From contig JAOTXY010000005.1 of NCBI GenBank assembly GCA_029862125.1, positions 1 through 64,000 on the forward strand: DNA of 64,000 nt, given 5' to 3'. Shown here in pieces: positions 27,835 to 36,582 of the stretch (the first letter of the stretch is position 1; each line of letters starts with the position of its first letter). Both the position numbers and the translations under genes were made by a program. The notes below the pieces were generated by a model, which worked only from the letters and a program-made list of their open reading frames with translations, ran no database searches and had not been told where the DNA came from. This stretch comes from Gammaproteobacteria bacterium. GTDB taxonomy: Bacteria > Pseudomonadota > Gammaproteobacteria > GCA-001735895.

Positions 27835-28695
27835 TTAAGGGAGTTGTCCTGCTTCGATCATCTTCGAGTAGAGCACGTTGGTTGAAATCCATCTGACTCG
27901 GTCATCATATTCAGCGCCTGACACGTCGCTGTTGGTCGAAAAAGTATAGACGAAGTCGTTGGTTCCATCGTTAAAATCATCCTGGTTTTCAGACTGGATA
28001 TTGGAAGCGACTAGACCGATGTCTTTACCGGTGGAAATCACCACGACGGCGACATTGGTGACTACATTGTTTGCGCTAACACCGGCACAGTTGGTATCGG
28101 TCGCAGACGAATTATCGCTGTCATCACAAACAACAAGATTTGGAGTCACATTAGACAAGCCTTCCTCGCCGATTCCGTCCGGTGAAACCAGGTCGTCTGC
28201 TTCTCCGGTCAAGGGATCAGCGTCGACACCTCCACCTGTGTCGTTCCGATTGATGTTAGACACATGGTAACGGTAGGGCTCACCCCAGGGGTCTAGCAGG
28301 CGACCGAGGGAATCGAAATCCCCGTTTATGCCAAGCGTTCCCGCCGGCACAAAACCCGAGAAACCCTTGCAACTATCAGGCAAAGTGTCATTCCCAGCAA
28401 CACTGGTTGCATTAATAATCTCGTCATCGAAATCCTCCTCGCCATTGAGAGTGCCCGGGGTACCCGTGCCGTTGACATCACCCGAGCTATCGGGGCAGGG
28501 CAGCCGTCTGTTGACCTGGGCAAAACCAATCAGGTGCTCGATGATCTGGTCCATTTCGATTTGAAGCTGGCGATACTGTTTCAATTCCTGCTGCACAGGG
28601 TACAAAGCCACCGTGTAACCAAGCAGTATCGCGACAATCAGCAACACGATCGCAACTTCAATCAGGGTGAATCCATGTTGGTCAGCAGTTTTCAT
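27835..28695 (-). CDS. Large prepilin-like protein
   Basis: MKTADQHGFTLIEVAIVLLIVAILLGYTVALYPVQQELKQYRQ; LPCPDSSGD and DPWGEPYRY segments. Confidence 0.82.
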   Translation of the reverse strand: MKTADQHGFTLIEVAIVLLIVAILLGYTVALYPVQQELKQYRQLQIEMDQIIEHLIGFAQVNRRLPCPDSSGDVNGTGTPGTLNGEEDFDDEIINATSVAGNDTLPDSCKGFSGFVPAGTLGINGDFDSLGRLLDPWGEPYRYHVSNINRNDTGGGVDADPLTGEADDLVSPDGIGEEGLSNVTPNLVVCDDSDNSSATDTNCAGVSANNVVTNVAVVVISTGKDIGLVASNIQSENQDDFNDGTNDFVYTFSTNSDVSGAEYDDRVRWISTNVLYSKMIEAGQLP

Positions 28696-28700
28696 GAATC

Positions 28701-31034
28701 TTAGGTATCGTCCAGTATCAACATGGCATCATCCCCATCATTGGGATGCGCAGCAAAAACATCATCTAACGGCGTCAAATTCTCGCCTTCAAAGATGGTC
28801 AATAGATCGCCGACATTTGCTGGAATCCTGCCCGCGCCCACCAGCAATGAAGCCTTGTTGTTGGTTTCCCCGGTGTAATCGTCGGTTACCGTTAGGCATG
28901 GAGGGGTAGTGCCGCAGTCTGGCGGAGAAGATAGTGATCCAGGCTGGTAATCGGCCGCGTATGCCATCAGCAGGGAATCGTTCCAGTTGTTCAGCCTTAC
29001 CCACAAGGGTAGTTCAGGATAATAATCGGCCGTGATATCCAACTGGTTCAAGGTTGCCGTAAAATTCAGGGTTGGCGTACAGTAGAAGCTGCCGGCATCC
29101 GGGTTAGAATTCCAGAAAGTATTAAATGTAGTTCCAACATTCCTATCCTCCTCACAAAACACCGTAATATTGAAAAAGTTGATGGGATCGGCAAAACTCG
29201 AAGCGACATCGACTGCCAGATCGGTAACCGGTTCAAGCCCAGGTGTCAGCAAACTACCGGTTACCGGATCAATCTGGGATGCGGGATTGAGCAAAGCCTG
29301 AAATCGTGCATTGGCACCAACTGTTGGGGCGACTGGTGGATTGATAGTCGGCGGATTGTTCAAATAGGTCAGGCCAACCTGGAACCGGGCATCCATATGA
29401 TGCAGGAGTACAACCATTCTTATCTGGATATCAGCATGAACGGCCCAGTCGGTATAGGGTTCAAAAAAAGTATTGGTCGGGTCTCTGGCGCAATCTGTTT
29501 CAGCCGTCGCCGGTGCATTGCACAATTGCCAGCCATTCGCTGCAAGTTCATCCCAGAAATATCGAAACTCCATGTAACCTATCCTGATTTTAATATTTTC
29601 ATGATTGGTCCAGGCGGTAAAGGGTTCAAAAGCGAAAGTTCCAGGGTTTTTGGCACAATCGGTTATATTCGTCGCCGGGAGTTCACACAATTGCCAGCCA
29701 TCTTCCGGTTCAGGACAGGAAGCACAACCGTCCCATAAATACACCTGTTGACTAAATCCGCTAGTGCCATCGGCAATATCTCCAATGTTAGCCCCATCGG
29801 TAACAATGACGTCGCTATCGCTGATTAAGGTGCCGAGATCGTCCGTGGACAGATTGGCTGACGTATCGAAGGTTTCCTGCTTGAAAGACAGGTTAGATCT
29901 CGGAATAGTGAGATTTTGCGCGCCGACAAATAATCCATCGAAAGCGCTAATGTAAGTTGGGTCAAAAGGATCTGCAGTGTCAGAAAGACCGGTGAAATCG
30001 AGCAGATAGTCAACCGACAGATCGGTAATCACTGTATGCGAATCATGGTCGGTAAAATAATTTAGAAAGGGTACCCGCCCCACCGTATTGCCAGGCAATA
30101 CATCATAAACGTTCAGATCCGTGATATCGGCATAGGCGTTCATCCATGGATAGCGATAATCATTGACTACCGCGAGCCAGATAGTTTGCTGGTAATCATC
30201 GATCGCGGCGCGGTAAGCCTCCAGCACAGCCCTTTCCGCTATCGCACTGACTTCCTCGGCGGTCACCAGGATAAACTGGTCGTTGACATTATCACTAACC
30301 TGGTAACCGTTACCCCCCAGCACAAATCCATCCACGGCGCCCCCCTGGGTCACCGTCGCGTTGTCCTCCGTGCCGGCAACCAGGTCGAGATAGTTGACCG
30401 GATTGATAATGCCTGGTTCGGTATCCGCAGTGGTATCGAACGGGTCTTCGATGCCGGTACTGCGGTCCTGCGCGGTTCCATTGCGATCGATGGCGGCGCC
30501 AGGGGCGATAATTACCGCGGCGATGCCATAATTGATCAGGCTATCGGGATTGGAACCGTCATACATAACATTTCCCCCGGGGGCTCTGACCGTCAAGGTT
30601 CCCGAGGTATCGCTGTTGACAATGGTGCTGGTGTTGGTGGCAAAAGTGCTTGATACCGTGTACCAGAGACGCTGGCCATCGGCATCCCGGAGATCGTTGA
30701 GACCCAGCGCGGGTTCAGCCCACGGAAACCGGCCAACGTCGTCACAATCACCAAAGGTTGTATTAGAGCTCCCGTCGTTATCCGTATCCGCGCAGGGCAA
30801 ACGCCCTGGTCCCCCGGTGCCGCCACTGATTACCGGGTAGTTGTAGGCATATTGCAGCAAAGCTCGCTTGGCTTCCACGAGCACACGCTTGTTATGCAGG
30901 TATCGCTCTTGCTCCGCATCCTGCCTGGCTTGCTGGGTAAATCCGACAACCACGACCCCGCTGAGCCCCATGAACGCCAGCACCGCTAGCAATAGTGCAT
31001 AGCCGGACTGATTCCTGAGACGGCACGTTTTCAT
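28701..31034 (-). CDS. Very large (777 aa) PilX-like prepilin with an internal 55-aa duplication
   Basis: MKTCRLRNQSGYALLLAVLAFMGLSGVVVVGFTQQARQDAEQERYLHNKRVLVEAKRALLQYAYNYP N-terminus; two GWQLCxxPAT...TDCAxxP...FEPxTxW units. Confidence 0.72.
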   Translation of the reverse strand: MKTCRLRNQSGYALLLAVLAFMGLSGVVVVGFTQQARQDAEQERYLHNKRVLVEAKRALLQYAYNYPVISGGTGGPGRLPCADTDNDGSSNTTFGDCDDVGRFPWAEPALGLNDLRDADGQRLWYTVSSTFATNTSTIVNSDTSGTLTVRAPGGNVMYDGSNPDSLINYGIAAVIIAPGAAIDRNGTAQDRSTGIEDPFDTTADTEPGIINPVNYLDLVAGTEDNATVTQGGAVDGFVLGGNGYQVSDNVNDQFILVTAEEVSAIAERAVLEAYRAAIDDYQQTIWLAVVNDYRYPWMNAYADITDLNVYDVLPGNTVGRVPFLNYFTDHDSHTVITDLSVDYLLDFTGLSDTADPFDPTYISAFDGLFVGAQNLTIPRSNLSFKQETFDTSANLSTDDLGTLISDSDVIVTDGANIGDIADGTSGFSQQVYLWDGCASCPEPEDGWQLCELPATNITDCAKNPGTFAFEPFTAWTNHENIKIRIGYMEFRYFWDELAANGWQLCNAPATAETDCARDPTNTFFEPYTDWAVHADIQIRMVVLLHHMDARFQVGLTYLNNPPTINPPVAPTVGANARFQALLNPASQIDPVTGSLLTPGLEPVTDLAVDVASSFADPINFFNITVFCEEDRNVGTTFNTFWNSNPDAGSFYCTPTLNFTATLNQLDITADYYPELPLWVRLNNWNDSLLMAYAADYQPGSLSSPPDCGTTPPCLTVTDDYTGETNNKASLLVGAGRIPANVGDLLTIFEGENLTPLDDVFAAHPNDGDDAMLILDDT

Positions 31035-31036
31035 AA

Positions 31037-31483
31037 CTAGCCTCCAACAGCTGCCAGGTAACTGACCTCGAGAGTCTCGCCGCTGGTAGCATAGTAATTT
31101 TTACCGTCCGGCGCGGTAATCCTGACCCTGATTTCGTCGCCGACCATGACCTTGATCTTGCTCCTGTCTTCGAGTTCTGCGCCATCTTCGTAAGCAGTCG
31201 AGTTGATCCAGACGGTATGTGGCCCGTCTCGTGAAATGGTGATACCGGAAACCTTGTATTGGCGGGTTACTGCCTCCTGATACAATTGCTGTACTGGAAC
31301 CTCGATCGTGTCTTCGACCACAACCTTTGGCTTGGTGTTCCCGTAACGGTTCGAATCGATAAGTTCACGTTCTTGCGGGGTCGTGAACAGTGTCGATAAC
31401 TCGGCTGCGGCCGCATGACTCCCGGTTAATAGTAAAACCTGGAATCCGATAACTACCTTGATTGTTACACGACTACTTGGCAT
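31037..31483 (-). CDS. Small exported PilP/MshK-like protein
   Basis: Signal peptide IKVVIGFQVLLLTGSHAAAAEL; SGITISRDGPHTVWINSTAYEDGAELEDRSKIKVMVGDEIRV resembles the MshK/PilP/GspC homology region; position after the PilO-like gene. Confidence 0.6.
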   Translation of the reverse strand: MPSSRVTIKVVIGFQVLLLTGSHAAAAELSTLFTTPQERELIDSNRYGNTKPKVVVEDTIEVPVQQLYQEAVTRQYKVSGITISRDGPHTVWINSTAYEDGAELEDRSKIKVMVGDEIRVRITAPDGKNYYATSGETLEVSYLAAVGG

Positions 31484-32069
31484 CGATTGTCACCCAACGG
31501 ATAGTGCATCTTGTGCGCAGATTCGGTTTTTGGGTGTCCAGCGAGCGACCGATAGGGGTACTACGGGTCATCGAACAACTATCCACCGTGAACAGGCTTC
31601 TTATCGACTGACGCAAAACTTCCAGCAATGCAAATAAGTCTTCTTCGTGCAGCATACCGATCGACAATTCCATGGGTGAACTCTTCACCACCACATCGCG
31701 CTTGACTTTGAAGTCCGGACGCTTGAAATTTTCCTGCGGTTGCAGATTATAGGTCAGGGTCGGCAGACGCAGCTCCCGGTTGGCGGACTGGAGGCTTTCA
31801 ATCCAGCTTAGTCGGCGCTCCTTGCCTACCAGTCCGGAAGCCTTGTATTCGTTGTAGAGGTTACGGAACTGCTCAATCAATTCGAGATCTCTGACTAAAT
31901 TACTGTAGCGCTTATGGGTTGCACGTAGCTCGCCAACTGCCTTGTTATAGTCTTTCTGTTGCGCGGACTCATATTGGTAGCCAGCGACTATCAGGGCCGC
32001 AGACACCAGAATCGCCACGCCAAGCATAATCAGTGGCCGTATCAGGTAGCGCCAATCAATCTTACTCAC
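31473..32069 (-). CDS. PilO/GspM-like protein (GTG start)
   Basis: Single N-terminal TM (LIMLGVAILVSAALIVAGYQY) followed by coiled coil and periplasmic domain; preceded by GGGAGGTG and overlapping the upstream stop. Confidence 0.62.
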   Translation of the reverse strand: MSKIDWRYLIRPLIMLGVAILVSAALIVAGYQYESAQQKDYNKAVGELRATHKRYSNLVRDLELIEQFRNLYNEYKASGLVGKERRLSWIESLQSANRELRLPTLTYNLQPQENFKRPDFKVKRDVVVKSSPMELSIGMLHEEDLFALLEVLRQSIRSLFTVDSCSMTRSTPIGRSLDTQKPNLRTRCTIRWVTIDAK

Positions 32070-33657
32070 TCTTAGGCACCTCCCTGACGACACGAAAACC
32101 AAGCTGGGCCACTAAGTTTCGGTTTTTACTCGCGGTACCTGCATCGCCAGTCAGACGATTGGTGGACTCAATGTTTAGCGGGCGCTTGGTAATTTGCACC
32201 GAATAATACTTACCCGATTCAGCCATCGTCTTTTCGAGATCGTCAACGGCACTGAGCACATAGCGATAATTGCCGTCAAAGTTGAGGAATTCGCCCTCAA
32301 CCTGGGCAATTTCAAAATACCCTTTCTTGGGCTTGGGAGCGTTCTTGTCCTGGTTCCTGTTGCGCTTAGGCCTCTTGGGCTTGACCCAGTCAACATCGTT
32401 AATACCGGTACTGCTCGAGTAGTTGGAAACAAACCAGTCGACCTTCTTGATGCGGATATCAGGAAAAATACTGACATCGTTACTGATCAAAGCCAGTAGT
32501 TCCTCCGGGTCACGCAGGTATCGTTTCTCGAGGGAATCCACGGTTTGCACAATATTCTGCATGCCAAGGGTCGAGGTAGCAGCGTCGACGCGATTCTCGC
32601 TAAGCTGATTAAACTTGGCCTTGTATTTCTGTTCAATCAGCGTGGTATCAGCGATGGTATCCCGGTAGAGAAATCCCTTGATCCCACTGGTCAATGCTAT
32701 CCCCAGGCCAAGCGCAATCAACGCGATACTGGCAGCGCGCAACCCCAGGCCAGCCTGGTGATGTCGAAAGATGCGACGCTCACTCGGCCTGGCATAATGG
32801 TTGAGCACCATTTTCTTGCTCGCCAGGTAGCAATAGAGTCCCGAGCTGAAGTCCTGCTCGTCCTCAACGTCAATTTTTTCACGTTCCAGTAGCTGGTTGA
32901 TTTCATAGATCTTGAAATCGAAATAACTTTCCTGTTCACAGCGCGCCGTCAGTTTATCGAAATGTCGCTTGTCGGTCAGGATGTGGACCGCCACGGTTTG
33001 CGAGCGTTCGACAATACGCTGGCTAATCAGGTAACGTTGTGTCGATTCGACATCGCGTAACACGTCGGAGGCATAATCACCCTGGTAAAAGCTCGCAATC
33101 GGCACCAGGCGACTCAGCACCAGTTTGCCATCGACGAAGACCGATTGGCGCAGGTTGCTGGGTACCTGCTGGCTTACCAGTATGACCGCCCTGTGTTCAG
33201 ACTTCAGTTCCTTGATATAATTTTCGGATAATAACGGTAAGCTGATGATGCCCGACAACGGCGTTCGAGTTTCTTCAACAATGTTCAACCAGGGCTCAAG
33301 TAACGATTGATTGGTAAGACCAATCATTAGTAACTTTTCTTCCTTGCGATCTTTCTTTTCCACCGACTGTGAAATCGCAAACCGGTACTCTGAAGTTCGG
33401 AAATACTTGGCAAAGTTACGCTTGAGGATAGCCTGCCTGTCGGAACCGCGTAACAAGGGAACTTTTATCTGGCGGAATTCTTCTTCAATCAAGTCTACCA
33501 AAAGGCGCACCGGCTCATTGTCGAACGAGCGTAAGTAAGAACTGAACAAGTCCAGTCCCTGGTCATCGGGTTCGAAGTAAACACTACTCATTAATTGATG
33601 GCCGGACCACTCCTGCGCGACCATTCTGTAACCCGTAAAATATAGAACTCTTCTCAT
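32062..33657 (-). CDS. GspL-like (PilM-PilN fusion-like) assembly protein
   Basis: About 320-aa cytoplasmic N-terminal part, single TM AASIALIALGLGIALTSGI, about 200-aa periplasmic part with PilN-like region; start at MRRVLYFTGYRMV. Confidence 0.6.
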   Translation of the reverse strand: MRRVLYFTGYRMVAQEWSGHQLMSSVYFEPDDQGLDLFSSYLRSFDNEPVRLLVDLIEEEFRQIKVPLLRGSDRQAILKRNFAKYFRTSEYRFAISQSVEKKDRKEEKLLMIGLTNQSLLEPWLNIVEETRTPLSGIISLPLLSENYIKELKSEHRAVILVSQQVPSNLRQSVFVDGKLVLSRLVPIASFYQGDYASDVLRDVESTQRYLISQRIVERSQTVAVHILTDKRHFDKLTARCEQESYFDFKIYEINQLLEREKIDVEDEQDFSSGLYCYLASKKMVLNHYARPSERRIFRHHQAGLGLRAASIALIALGLGIALTSGIKGFLYRDTIADTTLIEQKYKAKFNQLSENRVDAATSTLGMQNIVQTVDSLEKRYLRDPEELLALISNDVSIFPDIRIKKVDWFVSNYSSSTGINDVDWVKPKRPKRNRNQDKNAPKPKKGYFEIAQVEGEFLNFDGNYRYVLSAVDDLEKTMAESGKYYSVQITKRPLNIESTNRLTGDAGTASKNRNLVAQLGFRVVREVPKSE

Positions 33658-33667
33658 ATCAATTCCG

Positions 33668-34873
33668 TTAAAAATCGATCGTGGCGATGGTATCGTAAAT
33701 CGGGCCAAGCACTGAAAGTGCCAGCCAAAGAACGATGATGCCGATGGTCGCCATCAACGCAGTCTGCAAAACCGGCTCCATTGCCTCGATACTGTCGTTG
33801 ATGTCGCGATCAAAAAAGTAACTCACGTTGTTCAAAGATTTGTCCATTTGGCCACTGGCTTCGCCAACTCGCAGCATGCGTACGACCAGCGGTGGGAAAA
33901 TCCCGATATTCTTAAACGCCTCGCTAATGCTGCTACCCTCCGAAATCTGCTGCCAGGCACGATCGATCCCGTCTTCTAGAACGGCATTACTGACCACGGC
34001 TTTGCTCAGGTCGATGGCATCCAGTACGGTTATACCGGAGGCAAACATCAGCGCGAAATAACGCGTAAAGCGCGAAATCTTGATCTTTTCACTAACCGGG
34101 CCGATCACCCATAGCTTCAGCATCACTCCGTCCAGGTTGAACCGCGCCTTGCTACTCGAGTTGTAGAAATACTTGAGGGTGAAGAAAATCACGAACGGTG
34201 CGGCAATTACCGCGTACCAGTAATTGATCAAGAAATCCGATGTCGCCATCAACAATCGCGTTTCCAGTGGAATCTTACCGCCCAGCGAAACGATAGCGTC
34301 CATGATATCCGGCACCACGAAAATCATCATGAACAGGATTACCGACATTACCAGGGTGCCGATAACCGCGGGGTAGGTCATTATTTTTTTGGCCTTTGCG
34401 AGCAATTCATCCTGCCATTTCAGGGTTTCGGTGATGTCGACCAGTACCTCGCTCATCTTACCGCTGCGCTCACCTACGCGAATCAGGCTGACAAAAACAT
34501 CATCGAATACTTTTGGGTATAGCTCGAGCGCCTGCGAGAATGTGTTACCACCTTCAATCGCTTCAATCAGGCCGGTCACAATATCTCGAAAGGTCGGATT
34601 TTCCTCGCCATCGCGCAGATCGGCAAGGCCCTCCAGGATTGGCACCCCGGCTCGGGTCAGTTGTTCCAGGTAAAACGAGAAGTTGATTAAGTCCCGGCGC
34701 CCAATCTTGTTGCGGCCGAACATGTCGGAACCCGGGGTCTTTTGCTTGAACGTGACCAGGTCCAGGTCCATTTTTTCGAGGCGCACCTCAAGATCATTGC
34801 TATTGCCGGCATCGAGACTACCCGAGATGAATTTACCGGCGGGGTCTATGGCCTTGTACTGGAAAAGTGGCAT
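33668..34873 (-). CDS. GspF/PilC/MshG-like inner-membrane platform protein (second copy)
   Basis: MPLFQYKAIDPAGKFISGSLDAGN...LEQLTRAGVPILEGLADL...RVGERSGKMSEVL...ASGITVLDAIDLSKAVV. Confidence 0.92.
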   Translation of the reverse strand: MPLFQYKAIDPAGKFISGSLDAGNSNDLEVRLEKMDLDLVTFKQKTPGSDMFGRNKIGRRDLINFSFYLEQLTRAGVPILEGLADLRDGEENPTFRDIVTGLIEAIEGGNTFSQALELYPKVFDDVFVSLIRVGERSGKMSEVLVDITETLKWQDELLAKAKKIMTYPAVIGTLVMSVILFMMIFVVPDIMDAIVSLGGKIPLETRLLMATSDFLINYWYAVIAAPFVIFFTLKYFYNSSSKARFNLDGVMLKLWVIGPVSEKIKISRFTRYFALMFASGITVLDAIDLSKAVVSNAVLEDGIDRAWQQISEGSSISEAFKNIGIFPPLVVRMLRVGEASGQMDKSLNNVSYFFDRDINDSIEAMEPVLQTALMATIGIIVLWLALSVLGPIYDTIATIDF

Positions 34874-34875
34874 GC

Positions 34876-36582
34876 CTAATCCATCCGCTCGGTCATGTCG
34901 GCGACCCGAGCGACCTCTTTAATCGAGGTGATACCCTCTATGATGTGACGAATCCCGTCATCAGCGAGGGTAAAGAATCCCTGCTTATAGGCTGCATCCC
35001 TGATTTCCTTGGTGGTTGCTCCATGCGCGAGCAAGTCGTCGAGATCCGAATTCATTTTCAGTATTTCGAGCAAAGCCATGCGCCCCTTGTAACCGGTATT
35101 ATCACAGGTGGTACAACCCTTGGCCCGGTAAATCTTGGTTGGTATTTCTCCCCGATTATTACTCAGCATGCGCAGCTCTTCCTCGCTCGGTGTGTGAGCA
35201 ACCTTGCAGTACTTGCAAAGTTTGCGAATTAAGCGCTGGGCGATAACGCCGATAATATTACCCGCCATGATTTCCGGGATAATGCCGATATCCCGAAGCC
35301 TCGGGAGCGCGCCGATGGCGGAATTGGTGTGCAGTGTCGAATAGACCTGGTGACCGGTCATGGCTGCGCGAAAAGCCATTTCAGCAGTTTCCTCGTCACG
35401 CACCTCACCCACGAGGATAACGTCCGGGTCCTGGCGCATCAGCGATTTAATGCCATTTGAAAAATCCATCCCGGCAGCATCATTAACCGAGGTTTGTCGG
35501 ATCAACGGGAAAGGATATTCGACCGGATCTTCCAGTGTCATGATATTAATCTGTTCGCTACTGAGAAAGTTCAACAGCGAGTAAAGTGTGGTGGTTTTAC
35601 CGCTACCGGTCGGACCGGTAACCAGAATGATACCCTCGGGGCGTGACATCATGATCTTGAGGGTGCGCAATGATTCCGCAGGCAGCTCGAGTTTTTCTAG
35701 CGGAATAACGCCTTTTTCACGGTCAAGCACCCTGAGCACTATATTTTCGCCGTGAATCGTCGGTTGCGAGGCAACGCGAAAGTCTATCTGCCGGCCCACG
35801 ATGGTACGCGAGATACGACCATCCTGTGGCGCACGAGTTTCGGCGATGTTCATGTCTGCCATAACCTTGAGACGCACTGCGATCGCCGCCCAGTAAGTCT
35901 TGTGCAGGCTTCGAATCTGGCGCAGCACCCCGTCGATCCGGTAGCGGATGCGCAGGAAGCTTTCTTCAGGTTCGAAGTGCAAATCCGAGGCGCCGCGCTT
36001 GACCGCATCGGAAAGCATGACATCCACCAGGCGCACCAGCGGTTGACTGTACTCTTCGATATCACCCTGGTAGTTGGTATAGTCGGCTTCACCGGTTTCG
36101 ATTTCGCGCAGAATTCCATCGATCGATAACTCGTAACCGTAGAACTGGTCGATCGCATTGGATATTTCGGCTTCACCGGCGAGCACCGGTATTAGTTCGA
36201 TATGCTGACCTATCTGGATTCGAATTCGGTCCAGCGTAAACAGGTTGAAGGTATCCGACATCGCGATCGTCAAAGTGCTGCGGATCGGGTCGTAATTGAG
36301 CGGGATGATTTTGTGCTTGCGTGCGGTGTCAGAATTGATCATTTTGATCGCATCCGGGTCAGGCACCACGCGCGACAGGTCAACACTTTCCTGCTCCAGC
36401 GCTTCTCCGAGCGCCGAGCGCATTATGGCTTCAGTAGCAAAACCAAGATTCACCAGCAACTTACCTAGCGGCTCGTGAACCTTTTTCTGTTCGGTTAAGG
36501 CGATATTCAACTGATCTTCGGTGATAACACCTTCATCCATCAGGATCTCGCCCAAACGCTTGGGCTTGTTTTCTGCGTTCAT
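34876..36582 (-). CDS. GspE/PilB/MshE-like assembly ATPase (second copy)
   Basis: GPTGSGKTTTLYSLLNFL, Asp box, DPDVILVGEVRDEETAEMAFRAAMTGHQVYSTLHTN, RLIRKLCKYCK zinc motif. Confidence 0.95.
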   Translation of the reverse strand: MNAENKPKRLGEILMDEGVITEDQLNIALTEQKKVHEPLGKLLVNLGFATEAIMRSALGEALEQESVDLSRVVPDPDAIKMINSDTARKHKIIPLNYDPIRSTLTIAMSDTFNLFTLDRIRIQIGQHIELIPVLAGEAEISNAIDQFYGYELSIDGILREIETGEADYTNYQGDIEEYSQPLVRLVDVMLSDAVKRGASDLHFEPEESFLRIRYRIDGVLRQIRSLHKTYWAAIAVRLKVMADMNIAETRAPQDGRISRTIVGRQIDFRVASQPTIHGENIVLRVLDREKGVIPLEKLELPAESLRTLKIMMSRPEGIILVTGPTGSGKTTTLYSLLNFLSSEQINIMTLEDPVEYPFPLIRQTSVNDAAGMDFSNGIKSLMRQDPDVILVGEVRDEETAEMAFRAAMTGHQVYSTLHTNSAIGALPRLRDIGIIPEIMAGNIIGVIAQRLIRKLCKYCKVAHTPSEEELRMLSNNRGEIPTKIYRAKGCTTCDNTGYKGRMALLEILKMNSDLDDLLAHGATTKEIRDAAYKQGFFTLADDGIRHIIEGITSIKEVARVADMTERMD

